A DNA stretch of 58,260 nt from Acidobacteriota bacterium (GCA_013151025.1 JAADJC010000039.1:1-58260); one strand, 5' to 3'. Positions 41,514 to 50,051 are shown, numbered from the stretch's first letter. Translations and numbers: made by a program. Notes: generated by a model from the letters alone, not told the origin.

Positions 41514-42280
41514 TGAAATCATGCAGTTGGACCAGAAAGCGGCTTTCGGCTTTTGTGGCAGGTGACCTGAATCCGGAAGTTATGCGCACAGTGGAACAGC
41601 ACCTGGATCATTGCCCCGACTGCTGTCTGGAAATGGAGCTGGCATATCGGATTCTCAAGGAAACACGGGCTTTGAAAGCGGAAGGGGAACAGGCCATGAA
41701 GAGTGTCAACTGGGACGCTGTGGAAACCCGAATTCTGACAACTGCCCGTTCACAGCAGGAAAAGAAACAACGTTCACCCCTCTTTTCCGTACTTGTACAA
41801 GGGGCAATGGCGGCATGTGTGCTGATTCCGATCCTGATGCTCATCATTCACACTGTCCCCGGCCCGATGACAGCACCGGAAATCAGGTTGTCCAGCGCTA
41901 CTCTGGAACAGATGGAAACCAATGTGGCTCGCGATGAGGTGCGGCAGGTTTTGTCAAAAAGCCGCCTGGTGCTGTCTGATTTCATGGAACAGTGCCCGGG
42001 GCAGAATGAAGGGCCATTCTCATGGCAGTCGGGACAGGATGTGCGGAAATTGATGGCAAGAAACCGGATTCTGAGAAAGGATCTGGATCGGGCCAGGCTT
42101 CAAAATGCGCGGGGCTTGTGCCGCAAGCTGGACATGGTGTTCAGCGAGATGGTATCAGTCAACACGAAAGACGGGTGCCGGGATGTAACAAGGCTGCAGA
42201 AACTGTTGCGCCGGGAACATATTTTTCTGAAAATCCGGTTGGTGGAAGAAGAACTGAAACGGAGCGGGGGAGAAGCATGA
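41510..42280 (+). CDS. anti-sigma factor with N-terminal zinc finger and one membrane helix
   Basis: A 256-residue single-pass protein. The cytoplasmic N-terminus has the zinc anti-sigma motif HLDHCPDC (~34-41), and a membrane helix lies at ~100-118 (AMAACVLIPILMLII). The periplasmic part (~120-255) is helical with no known domain. It should hold the preceding sigma factor at the membrane. The start is at the ATGATG overlapping the sigma stop; an ATG three codons earlier is an alternative. Confidence 0.85.
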   Translation: MMKSCSWTRKRLSAFVAGDLNPEVMRTVEQHLDHCPDCCLEMELAYRILKETRALKAEGEQAMKSVNWDAVETRILTTARSQQEKKQRSPLFSVLVQGAMAACVLIPILMLIIHTVPGPMTAPEIRLSSATLEQMETNVARDEVRQVLSKSRLVLSDFMEQCPGQNEGPFSWQSGQDVRKLMARNRILRKDLDRARLQNARGLCRKLDMVFSEMVSVNTKDGCRDVTRLQKLLRREHIFLKIRLVEEELKRSGGEA

Positions 42281-43104
42281 AAAAAATAGTGGGAATTGTG
42301 ACGATGTTGTTATTGGCCGGGGCACTGCCGCTGATGGCGGGGAACCGTTCACTGGAACGGGCAAAAGTATTGCTGTTTGACCAGAAGTGGCAGGGTGCGC
42401 TGGAAGAGCTGGATAAGTGTCTGGCATCAAACCCGGAGGGGAAAGACGCGCTTCAGGCGATATTTTACCGGGGTACCTGCCTGAAGGAGCTGGCGAGAAC
42501 TTCAGAGGCTGTGGCGGCGTTCCAGCAATTTCTCGCAGTGTCCGAAAATGCGGCCCTCAGGGAAGAAGCGGAAATCAACATGGTGGATCTCAACGTGGAT
42601 CTGTGGAAGCAGAGGGACAAACTGGCACCGACCCGGTTGAAACAGGCGCTTGCATCCAAAGATAAGTCGGTACGATACTATGCGGCGTTCAAACTCTCTT
42701 ACTTGAAGGATAAATCCCTTGCCAGAGAGGGAATCCCGGTATTGAAAGGAATTGTGAACCGCGAATCCGACAATGAGCTGCGGGAGCGGGCAAAGCTGGC
42801 GCTTTTTCGAATTGATCCCCGGAGCCTGGAAAACGTGAATAAAACGGATCGGACAAGGGGTCGAATGTTGAGAATCCGGGTAGTGGACAAGCATGTCGCA
42901 AAAGGCCGGAACCCGGAAAGGGTTTCCATTTCCATTCCATTATCTCTGGCCACGCTGGCGCTGACCGCACTGCCGGAATCGGAGAAACAGCGTCTCGCGG
43001 CAGAGGGTTACAATCTCGACACCATTATCCAGACCCTTATTAAAACACGGGAAGTGGTGCGCATTGAGGACGAAGACGTAACGATCCGTATCTGGATCGA
43101 CTGA
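42277..43104 (+). CDS. exported TPR/HEAT-repeat protein with shared C-terminal module
   Basis: A 275-residue exported protein: signal peptide 1-21, a TPR-like pair (~24-90: LLFDQKWQGALEELDKCL), HEAT-like repeats (~100-175: SVRYYAAFKLSYLKD), then the shared module (~195-275: MLRIRVVDK, VSISIPLSLATLAL, EVVRIEDEDVTIRIWID). The ATG overlaps the anti-sigma stop (ATGA). Repeats suggest a protein-binding role in the sigma pathway (inference). Confidence 0.78.
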   Translation: MKKIVGIVTMLLLAGALPLMAGNRSLERAKVLLFDQKWQGALEELDKCLASNPEGKDALQAIFYRGTCLKELARTSEAVAAFQQFLAVSENAALREEAEINMVDLNVDLWKQRDKLAPTRLKQALASKDKSVRYYAAFKLSYLKDKSLAREGIPVLKGIVNRESDNELRERAKLALFRIDPRSLENVNKTDRTRGRMLRIRVVDKHVAKGRNPERVSISIPLSLATLALTALPESEKQRLAAEGYNLDTIIQTLIKTREVVRIEDEDVTIRIWID

Positions 43105-43136
43105 ATAACAATCTACCAATTGCAAGGAGGTACAAA

Positions 43137-43511
43137 ATGAAGAAACTGGCACTGGTGCTGGTGGTCATGCTTGGGATTATTCCAGCGGTGATGGGTGCGG
43201 CAGCGGATGACTACAAGGTAATCAAGAAAGTGGTGAAGCCTGGCACAACGGCTGTGAAAACCATGGATGAAGTGAAGTGGTTCAAGGTGGAAGTCACCGA
43301 TATGAAAACCGGCAAGGTCAAGGTTCGGGTCACACTTCCCATTTCCCTGATTGATGTCATTTCCGGATGGTGTCCAAAAGACGGGCTTGTTGTGGACAAC
43401 GGAATGAAGATCAACCTGAAACAGTTGGTGCAGGAGTTGAAAAAGGTTGGACCCCTGGCCATTGTGGAAGCCTATGACAACAACGAAAAAGTTAAAGTCT
43501 GGCTGGAGTAG
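43137..43511 (+). CDS. small exported protein made of the shared sigma-operon module
   Basis: A 124-residue exported protein: signal peptide 1-21, then essentially only the module (FKVEVTDM, VRVTLPISLIDVI, GPLAIVEAYDNNEKVKVWLE). CAAGGAGG lies before the ATG. The module resembles, from memory, the strand-helix-strand region of YvlB/LiaX-type envelope-stress proteins of Firmicutes; this needs a profile search. It is the last gene of the operon, followed by a terminator. Confidence 0.75.
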   Translation: MKKLALVLVVMLGIIPAVMGAAADDYKVIKKVVKPGTTAVKTMDEVKWFKVEVTDMKTGKVKVRVTLPISLIDVISGWCPKDGLVVDNGMKINLKQLVQELKKVGPLAIVEAYDNNEKVKVWLE

Positions 43512-43512
43512 C

Positions 43513-43591
43513 TTCGGCCCGCAGGGCCGAAACAGTAGAGGGTTGGAGTAGGGGTAAGACTTAAGAACAGATACAGAGACAGAAATTATCA
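43513..43591. repeat. hairpin-capped low-complexity element after the sigma operon
   Basis: TTCGGCCC-GCA-GGGCCGAA (43513-43531) without a T run, then GAGGGTTGGAGTAGGGGTAAG. The complementary words (CTACTCCTACCCCCAACTCC) reappear at 43638-43660 beyond the terminator, giving a loose palindrome. Confidence 0.5.
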
Positions 43592-43630
43592 GGGAAGTTT
43601 CACCGGATGGGTGAGGCTTCCCTTCTTTTT
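43592..43630 (+). terminator. terminator of the ECF sigma operon
   Basis: GGGAAG (43592-43597) pairs with CTTCCC (43617-43622), with CACC/GGTG inside, followed by a T-rich run. Confidence 0.7.
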
Positions 43631-43664
43631 CTGCCTCCTACTCCTACCCCCAACTCCCACTCTT

Positions 43665-43967
43665 CTAGTCATCCACTCCCTTCATGATGTCGATGAAGTC
43701 AGACCATTCCATGGCGGGCCAGCTTTCCGCCGTGACCGCGCCATTGGCACGGGTAATCATGGAGACCTTGGTTGCGGTTTCAACGCTGTCTGCTTCATAA
43801 ATATCCATGAAATCATAGGGTCCCAGTAATGCCAGGTGGGAAATCCACTTGACGTCCGGGCAGATGTCGTCCACTTTCTTTTTCCATTCTTTGCCGATAG
43901 CTTCCCGGCGCTTAATGTCGCCACATATTTCCGGTGTCAACTTGGTCATCAAAACGAATAAACCCAT
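43665..43967 (-). CDS. GYD-domain protein
   Basis: A 100-residue ferredoxin-like (dimeric alpha-beta barrel) protein. The segment GPYDFMDIYEADSVETATKVSM with a nearby ESWPAMEW matches the GYD family. Function of the family is unclear. AAAGGAGAG lies 4 bases before the ATG. It is a single-gene unit with its own promoter. Confidence 0.83.
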   Translation of the reverse strand: MGLFVLMTKLTPEICGDIKRREAIGKEWKKKVDDICPDVKWISHLALLGPYDFMDIYEADSVETATKVSMITRANGAVTAESWPAMEWSDFIDIMKGVDD

Positions 43968-44008
43968 TTTGCTCTCCTTTTATTTGTTTGCATGGTTAAT
44001 ACAAAGAA

Positions 44009-44037
44009 AATATAGGTCACTTTATGGCATTTGTCCA
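44009..44037 (-). promoter_or_regulatory. promoter of the GYD gene
   Basis: Minus strand TGGACA (44037-44032), 17 bases, TATATT (44014-44009). Confidence 0.55.
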
Positions 44038-44092
44038 TGAAGTGAAACCGTTTTTTTGTGTTTTCAGGAAAGAAAGTGGGTTTATTATATGT

Positions 44093-45040
44093 TCAATCCT
44101 GATTCTTGCCTGCCATGCATCGTTTAACAACAACAAATGTGATGTCGTCATCCGGCAGGGCGAATGAAAGGAGTTCTTTTTCCAGTATATTTACAATATC
44201 GGCTGGTTTTTCATTTTTGGCTGTCCTGAGCACATCTTCCAGTCGGACATCCTCAAACCGATGCCCGGTTTTATTTTCATGATCCACAAATCCGTCCGTG
44301 AAGAGAAGGAGAATGTCGCCATGGCCCATCAGGGTCAGTTCATTGACGGTATATCCGGCTTTTCGCCCCAATGGGCTGCTGTGCTGACGATAATCCACGT
44401 CGTCCCGGGACGGCATGGTACCAATGGGAGGGAAGGTGATGGTTTTGTAGTTTCCCACCCGTACGATTTTATCGTTTCTATTTGAAAATACAATGGGAAA
44501 GGGGTGGGCGGCACTCAAGAATCGGAATAGGCCGTTTTCTGAAATTTCCCCGTAAATCATGGTGATATATTTACGAAAACTGGAGGTCTGGTAGAAACGT
44601 GTATTAAGGTTTTCAAAAAGCTTTGTGGTAACAGTACCAAAACTGTCCAACTCGTACAGGACGCCAAGTAAAAATGCCTGATGGAGCATGGCGGCCTGGG
44701 CCGCGTCTGTGAGCCGGTGGCCCGCCACATCCGCCACCAGTATTCCTGCGCGGTTCCGGTTCCGTTCCAGTGCCTTTGCCACATCCGTTCGTCCGGACGC
44801 GGCAGCCTGCCGGATTCGGGCGTCCAGATCATACCGTTTTTTGAAATCCAGATAAATCAAATGGTCGCCCCCAACCTTTCCGATTAACGGAATACTTTTT
44901 CCTGCAATTCCAATCCCGTTCAGCTTTGGCACATCTCCGGCTTCCGGTTTGATCCGCATGGCAATATCTTCAAAATTCTCCAGCTCGGATTTCAATTTAT
45001 GTAAATGCCGTTCGATTTGGGACATTGAATCCTTCATCAT
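44093..45040 (-). CDS. SpoIIE/PP2C-type serine phosphatase
   Basis: A 315-residue protein with an N-terminal helix (coiled coil ~5-25) and a PP2C-like SpoIIE phosphatase domain (~45-310). Metal-binding Asp residues appear in LVADVAGHR, LLFTDGFVDHEN and PDDDITFVVV. RsbU-like members dephosphorylate anti-sigma antagonists in partner-switching pathways. No kinase or STAS antagonist lies next to it, so the partner is elsewhere. A link to the nearby ECF operon is not supported. Confidence 0.9.
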   Translation of the reverse strand: MMKDSMSQIERHLHKLKSELENFEDIAMRIKPEAGDVPKLNGIGIAGKSIPLIGKVGGDHLIYLDFKKRYDLDARIRQAAASGRTDVAKALERNRNRAGILVADVAGHRLTDAAQAAMLHQAFLLGVLYELDSFGTVTTKLFENLNTRFYQTSSFRKYITMIYGEISENGLFRFLSAAHPFPIVFSNRNDKIVRVGNYKTITFPPIGTMPSRDDVDYRQHSSPLGRKAGYTVNELTLMGHGDILLLFTDGFVDHENKTGHRFEDVRLEDVLRTAKNEKPADIVNILEKELLSFALPDDDITFVVVKRCMAGKNQD

Positions 45041-45080
45041 TCACCTGTTCGATTTACTCTCCCTTCCGGGGTGCTGTCAA

Positions 45081-45109
45081 ACTTTACTACTGAAACAAAA
45101 AATATTCAA
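45081..45109 (-). promoter_or_regulatory. promoter of the SpoIIE-type phosphatase
   Basis: Minus strand TTGAAT (45109-45104), 17 bases, TAAAGT (45086-45081), about 40 bases before the ATG. A second TATAAT with TG ahead lies at 45183-45178. Confidence 0.45.
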
Positions 45110-45253
45110 TAAAATTCAGTCTTATGATGGCATGCCGTTTTTCTCAATAGCTTGTCAATAAATAATCGTTTCAAACAATTATACCATTCTTTCCTTTTTT
45201 CTGGTTCTGACTCAATTCGGGTTATGGATCGATTTGAGGGACGGTCTACAAAA

Positions 45254-45385
45254 GGCGGGATGTTAGATTATGGATAGAAGGTGTCAGATGAGGGAATAAA
45301 ACGCGATACCAGAAATTCATTTCATCTCAATTCCCTAATTTTTCCACCGAATATCCGATACCTGTTATCTGATTCCCGGTGCGGA
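45254..45385. repeat. intergenic low-complexity inverted element
   Basis: Part of the 353-base gap between the phosphatase and the NSS transporter. It has GGCGGGATGTTAGATTATGG and GGTGTCAGATGAGGG words on one side and TCAATTCCCTAA, ATATCCGATACC and ATCTGATTCCC on the other, i.e. partly complementary. The rest of the gap (45110-45253) holds AT-rich sequence and the phosphatase promoters; no gene is seen. Confidence 0.5.
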
Positions 45386-45393
45386 GTACCGCA

Positions 45394-46740
45394 TTATCCC
45401 AAAGTATTTCCGGTAATCAGGATGTAGAGCAGCATGCCGCCGATGCTTATCGGGCAGATGAGATGAATGGCAATGGCAAACCACCACCGGAAGGAGCGCC
45501 GTTCATGGATGGTTCCGCCGTGGGAGAGTCCTTCCATGAAGTCTTTCAGCCCCCATCGGTACGCCACGAACAGGCACATCAGGAGGCCGCCCAGTGTCAA
45601 TGAGATGTTGCCGAAGAGAAAGTCCATCCGGCTCAAAAATTTCAGTTTTGTGAACCATGCGTTCGCTCCGAGGGAAAGGGCGGAGGGGATGCCCAGTATG
45701 GCGGTGATCATTCCCAGTATGACCGCGGCTTTTTTGCGGTTCATTCCCTTTTCATCAATGAAGTAGGCAGACACAACTTCCAGCAATGACACGGTGGAGG
45801 TCAGGGCCGCAATGATCATCAGAATAAAGAAGACCGTGCCGATGATCTGTCCGAATGGAATTTTCTGAAAAACCTCGACCAGCACAATGAATATCAGAGA
45901 GGGGCCGGATTTTGCGGGGGCGCCGCCGAGAGCGGGGAAAATAATCAGCCCCGCCATGATGGCAATCAAGGTGTCAAAAAAGGTAACGTACAGGGCGGAT
46001 GTGAAAAGGTTGTCCTTTTTCCCGATATAGCTGCCGTAGGTAATCATGGCACCCATCCCGAGGCTCAGGGAGAAGAATGCCTGGCCCATTGCCATCAGAA
46101 CGGTATGGGGCGTAACTTTTGAGAAGTCCGGGTAAAGGTAGAAGTGAAGCCCTTTCATGGCCTGGGGCAGGGTCATGACATAAGCAATGAGGCAGAGCAT
46201 CAGTACAAACAGCACCGGAAGCAGAATTTTGGCTGCCTTTTCAATGCCGTTTTTTACACCCCCCGCCACCACAAATACTGTCAGTGCCATGAAGACGAAG
46301 AGGTAAAAAATCTGAGCTGTTCCGTTGGCTGCGAAGGTTTTGAAAATGATTGCCGGGTGGGTGGTGTGGGCCAGCGCTCCGGTGACGCCCTTGACCAGGT
46401 AGGCAAGTGTCCAGCCTGCAACAACGGTGTAGTAGGACAGAATGGCAAAGCCGGTGAGGACGCCCAATGCGCCCACCAGCATCCAGGGAGAGCGGGGGGA
46501 TGATAACTTTAAGAAGGCGCCCACAGGGTCTTTCCGGGCTGTGCGGCCGATAACCAGTTCGGTTATCATGATGGGGAAAGCCACAATCAACACACTGAGA
46601 ATATACAGGAACACAAATGCACCGCCGCCGTTTGCCCCGGTAATATATGGAAATCGCCAGATATTCCCCAACCCGATCGCTGACCCGGATGCCGCCAGAA
46701 TGAACCCCAGTTTTGAACTCCACTGCCCTCTGTCCTGCAT
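45394..46740 (-). CDS. sodium:neurotransmitter symporter (NSS/SNF) family transporter
   Basis: A 448-residue secondary transporter with about 11-12 membrane helices. The LeuT-type first helix reads GSAIGLGNIWRFPYITGANGGG, with unwound Gly residues at the substrate and sodium sites. Bacterial members import amino acids (Leu, Trp, Tyr, Ala) with sodium. ATG at 46740 is used because GTGGGGGG lies 4 bases before it; the in-frame GTG four codons earlier is part of that site. It stands alone. Confidence 0.94.
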   Translation of the reverse strand: MQDRGQWSSKLGFILAASGSAIGLGNIWRFPYITGANGGGAFVFLYILSVLIVAFPIMITELVIGRTARKDPVGAFLKLSSPRSPWMLVGALGVLTGFAILSYYTVVAGWTLAYLVKGVTGALAHTTHPAIIFKTFAANGTAQIFYLFVFMALTVFVVAGGVKNGIEKAAKILLPVLFVLMLCLIAYVMTLPQAMKGLHFYLYPDFSKVTPHTVLMAMGQAFFSLSLGMGAMITYGSYIGKKDNLFTSALYVTFFDTLIAIMAGLIIFPALGGAPAKSGPSLIFIVLVEVFQKIPFGQIIGTVFFILMIIAALTSTVSLLEVVSAYFIDEKGMNRKKAAVILGMITAILGIPSALSLGANAWFTKLKFLSRMDFLFGNISLTLGGLLMCLFVAYRWGLKDFMEGLSHGGTIHERRSFRWWFAIAIHLICPISIGGMLLYILITGNTLG

Positions 46741-46775
46741 AAAACCCCCCACGAAATTTTGAATCAGTATAACAC

Positions 46776-46890
46776 AGCGGCCGGGACGGCCGAATGGTAA
46801 ATGATGGGTGTTAAATGTTGAATGGAAGACCCGAGCGGATTTGGTTCTGTTTCTTTTTCCGGCTCAACATCAACCTTGTTCCTGCTTGCA
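46776..46890. repeat. intergenic low-complexity element with GC cap (family A)
   Basis: Cap GCGGCCGGGACGGCCG, then GAATGGTAAATGATGG, TGTTAAATGTTGAATGG, and a right part GTTCTGTTTCTTTTTCC with GCTCAACATCAACC. Both halves parallel the element at 39.9 kb. Confidence 0.6.
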
Positions 46891-46898
46891 TTTCCCTG

Positions 46899-46916
46899 AC
46901 GTGTACCTGGACACGT
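46899..46916. promoter_or_regulatory. inverted repeat before the acyl-CoA dehydrogenase gene
   Basis: ACGTGT (46899-46904), 6 bases, ACACGT (46911-46916), immediately upstream of an extended -10-like TGTGATATT (46921-46929). It could be a repressor site for the gene starting at 46962. Confidence 0.4.
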
Positions 46917-46961
46917 TTTCTGTGATATTCTGATTTAAAAATGAGCATGGAGGTGGATATC

Positions 46962-48212
46962 ATGTTTCCATTTATTCTGACGGATGAACAAAAAAAGCTT
47001 CGGGACGAAGCCAGGGCCCTTTCCAACTGGGTTCCGAAAGAGATGATTCTGGACATGGACGCAGAAAAGATCCAGTTTCCGAAGGAATATCTTGTGGAAG
47101 CAGGTAAACGTAACCTGCTGGGAATTCGTTTGCCAAAGAAATATGGCGGACGTGGCCTTGGATGGGTTGAAAATGCCATTGTCGCGGAAGAAGTCGGCGT
47201 ATGCAGTTATTCACTTGCCTGTCTGTGGGGAGTGGGAGCAGACATTGTTTGTGACGCCATTGTGAGCTTCGGTTCAGAAGAGTTGAAGCAGGAAATTGTG
47301 GTCCCCCTTTTGAAAGGGGAGGTATACGCAGCGGAGGGATTGACGGAACCCCGGGGCGGTTCGGATTTTTTCGGTGCCACAACCCGGGCAAAGAAAGACG
47401 GGACTGACTGGATAATCAACGGGCAGAAGCGGTTCATTGTGGGGGCGGAGGGAGCGGACTGGTTCCTTGTCTATGCCGTTACCAACCCGGATGGCCCGGC
47501 TCACCGGCGTCTCACCGCGTTCATGGTTCCCCGCAGTGAGGGGGTGGAAACCCGGTACATTTACGGGCTCATGGGGGTGCGGGGGGGCGGTGCCGGACGC
47601 CTGATTCTCACCGATGTCCGGGTTCCGGACCGTTACATAGTGGGAACGCTGAACAACGGGGTTGAAGTATTTATGCGCATGATGATTCCGGAACGGCTCG
47701 GAACCGCAGCCATGACGGTTGGGGCGGTCCGGCCCGCCATTGAAATTGCCACAAATTACACCGCAAGGCGGAAAGCTTTCGGCCAGTTCATCAACCGCTT
47801 TCAGGCTGTGGGATTCAAGGTTGCCGACAGTGTGATGCGTCTCGACGCTGCACGGGCGCTGGTATATGCCACTTGTCTTGCCATTGACACTGGGAAAGCG
47901 TCACCGGGGCAGGTTCGCAGAATGATTTCCGAAAGCAAGAAGTTTGTAACGGAAACAGCCTGGGACATTGCCAACGACTGTATGCAGGTGATGGGGGGAA
48001 TCGGTTACACAGACATCTACCCTCTGGAGCGGATTGTGAGGGATATCCGGCTCTCTATGATCTGGGTGGGAACAAACGAAGTGATGCAACTGATTATCCA
48101 GACGGAATGGTACAAGGAATTCCTGAAAAAAACAGCAGATGAACCCGAAAGCCGTAATGTGGAAGCGGATGCAAGAAACGCTGACGAAACGGAAGAAAAG
48201 GTGTTTGAGTAA
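46962..48212 (+). CDS. acyl-CoA dehydrogenase family protein
   Basis: A 416-residue FAD flavoenzyme of full family length. The N-terminal helical domain, the middle segment GLTEPRGGSDFFG and the C-terminal RKAFGQFINRFQAVGFKVAD and QVMGGIGYTDIYPLERIVRD regions are typical. The base position of medium-chain enzymes (YEGT, E376 in MCAD) is W-V-G-T here (V369). A Glu is present at E244 (PERL), the helix-G position used as base by isovaleryl-CoA and long-chain enzymes. A branched-chain or unusual acyl substrate is therefore more likely. ATG at 46962 has GGAGGTG ahead. No electron-transfer flavoprotein genes are adjacent. Confidence 0.93.
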   Translation: MFPFILTDEQKKLRDEARALSNWVPKEMILDMDAEKIQFPKEYLVEAGKRNLLGIRLPKKYGGRGLGWVENAIVAEEVGVCSYSLACLWGVGADIVCDAIVSFGSEELKQEIVVPLLKGEVYAAEGLTEPRGGSDFFGATTRAKKDGTDWIINGQKRFIVGAEGADWFLVYAVTNPDGPAHRRLTAFMVPRSEGVETRYIYGLMGVRGGGAGRLILTDVRVPDRYIVGTLNNGVEVFMRMMIPERLGTAAMTVGAVRPAIEIATNYTARRKAFGQFINRFQAVGFKVADSVMRLDAARALVYATCLAIDTGKASPGQVRRMISESKKFVTETAWDIANDCMQVMGGIGYTDIYPLERIVRDIRLSMIWVGTNEVMQLIIQTEWYKEFLKKTADEPESRNVEADARNADETEEKVFE

Positions 48213-48215
48213 AAT

Positions 48216-48294
48216 GGAACGTGATTTGTGACTCGTAACTTGTAAAATCAGTGAGTTGGCAATAAATAGTCCATAGCGAGTACCCTGTCTTCAC
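48216..48294. repeat. intergenic low-complexity element (GTGACTCGTAACTTG words)
   Basis: The short convergent gap has TTGTGACTCGTAACTTGTAA, whose words match the reverse complement of the 16.4 kb element. There is no clear terminator. Confidence 0.45.
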
Positions 48295-49959
48295 TCAACC
48301 TTGTCCCTTTTCCCACTCTTTGATGATGCCGAGAAGCAGGGGAAGGAGCTGTTTTTTGCGGGAGATGATGCCGGTTGCCATGCGGATTCCGGGGCTTGTC
48401 TCAGCGAAGCCGGTTTCGGCAATAATTTCAGCTTCCCCGGCGAAAAGGAGCAGCGAATCGCCTGCAACAATATTTGTGACCAGAAGCGCAGAGAAGAGAT
48501 AGCCATTTGCTTTCCGTATCTGTTCCAGTTGCTTCAGTAAAGCGGTGGATCGTTCCTTGATCTCATTAAATTCCACTACTTCAACCTGACTGATGGAGAA
48601 GCGTATGTCCTTTTCTGTAAATTCTTTCATGTCGGTTCGAATCAGATCGTTATCGCTGAGTCCGGCAACTGCAGATGAGGCTTTGAACATTTCCATGCCG
48701 TATTCTTCCGGGCTTACCCCGGCAATTTGAGCCAGCCAGCCGGCCGTTTCCCGGTCTGTTCCGGTGCAGGTGGGGGAGCGGAAGATGATGGTATCACTGA
48801 GAACGCCGGAGAGAAGAATCAGCGCGGTTTTTTTGTCGGGAGTCTGCCCGGAATCCCGATACAGGCCGGCTACAATGGTACATGTGCTGCCGGTGGGTTT
48901 GCACAGGTATGTGATGGGCGTTTCGGTGGAAAAGCTGCCGATACGGTGATGGTCCAGCACTTCAAGGATTTCGGCTTCATGAAGTCCGGTCACAGACTGA
49001 CCGGCTTCGTTGTGGTCCATGAGGATGACTTTTTTTTGAACATTTTTCAGTAGATCACTACGGGTGACAATACCGATGACCCGGTTTTCTTCATCCACAA
49101 CAGCCAGTCCCCGGTGATGGGAGCCGAGGAGCTTGCGTTTTGCTTCACTTTTCAGCATGGTTTCCGGAATCTGAATGTCTCCGCGTTCCGCCGCAAGGGC
49201 AGCGGGAATGGAAAGTTTTCCGAGGTTCAGGGCCTGGGTGATGTAGAAGTCCGTGGCAATCAGAACCACTCCGGCTTCTTTCGCGGCGGCGATTGCCTCT
49301 TTTCCCGGATCGTTTCCTCCGGTGACAATGATGGCACGAACTCCGGCTTCAATGGCAAGGCGGATGATGTCGTTTCGATCGGCAGTGAAGAGCAGCACTT
49401 CTGCCGGATTGCGCCGTTCAAGGTCTTTGGAGAAGGAAAACGAGCCCATAACCGCCACCATGAAGTCCATTTTCCACGCGGCGCTATCCGGTTTTCCCGC
49501 CAGAATTTTCCCATGCAGGACGCGGATCAGATTTTTCAGTGTAATTACCGCCTGGAGATGCGATTCCGGGGATGTGACATGGAGCAGGTGGTCGCTTAAT
49601 GAGAAAAAGGTGACCATTCCCTGCAGCGTTCCGTCGTTCCGGGTAACGGGAACAATACGGATCCGTTTTTTCTGTATCAGTTCAATGGTTTCCGCCAGCG
49701 GAGCCTGTCCGTCCACTGTCTGAACCTCCCGTGTCATCAGGTCCTGCACCCGGATATGGGTGTCACTTAAGTGGCGTGGCGCCGGCACGCCGGCACGCTC
49801 CAACACCCACCGTGTCTGGGGATTGGGTGCGCCAAGGCGGCAGGGCAGATAGCGGGTTCCTGTTGACAGTCTGTTCTTGAGCTCAGCGTATCCGATTGCG
49901 GAGCAGATGGAGTCTGTGTCCGGGTTCTTGTGGCCGAATATGTAAACGATGTTGTTCAT
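48295..49959 (-). CDS. family II manganese-dependent inorganic pyrophosphatase with CBS and DRTGG domains
   Basis: A 554-residue regulated pyrophosphatase. The DHH-type N-terminal metal motifs (GHKNPDTDSICSAIGY, later DHNEAG and DHHRIGSF) bracket a large insert with two CBS segments (~68-130 and ~255-315) and a DRTGG domain between them. The DHHA2 domain closes the protein. CBS-type enzymes hydrolyse pyrophosphate under adenine-nucleotide control. It is a single-gene unit. Confidence 0.94.
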   Translation of the reverse strand: MNNIVYIFGHKNPDTDSICSAIGYAELKNRLSTGTRYLPCRLGAPNPQTRWVLERAGVPAPRHLSDTHIRVQDLMTREVQTVDGQAPLAETIELIQKKRIRIVPVTRNDGTLQGMVTFFSLSDHLLHVTSPESHLQAVITLKNLIRVLHGKILAGKPDSAAWKMDFMVAVMGSFSFSKDLERRNPAEVLLFTADRNDIIRLAIEAGVRAIIVTGGNDPGKEAIAAAKEAGVVLIATDFYITQALNLGKLSIPAALAAERGDIQIPETMLKSEAKRKLLGSHHRGLAVVDEENRVIGIVTRSDLLKNVQKKVILMDHNEAGQSVTGLHEAEILEVLDHHRIGSFSTETPITYLCKPTGSTCTIVAGLYRDSGQTPDKKTALILLSGVLSDTIIFRSPTCTGTDRETAGWLAQIAGVSPEEYGMEMFKASSAVAGLSDNDLIRTDMKEFTEKDIRFSISQVEVVEFNEIKERSTALLKQLEQIRKANGYLFSALLVTNIVAGDSLLLFAGEAEIIAETGFAETSPGIRMATGIISRKKQLLPLLLGIIKEWEKGQG

Positions 49960-50051
49960 TTTTTCACTCCAATTTCTTTTTTCTTCGGTTCATTGTACCT
50001 AAATTTACCTGTTTGCTGAGGGATGAATTGGAGAAGCAGTTGAATGGCGAC

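Noticed and set aside
43665-45040. SpoIIE-type phosphatase as part of the ECF sigma system
   Set aside because: Opposite strand, separated by a terminator and the GYD gene, with its own promoter; the ECF system has a zinc-finger anti-sigma, not a partner-switch.
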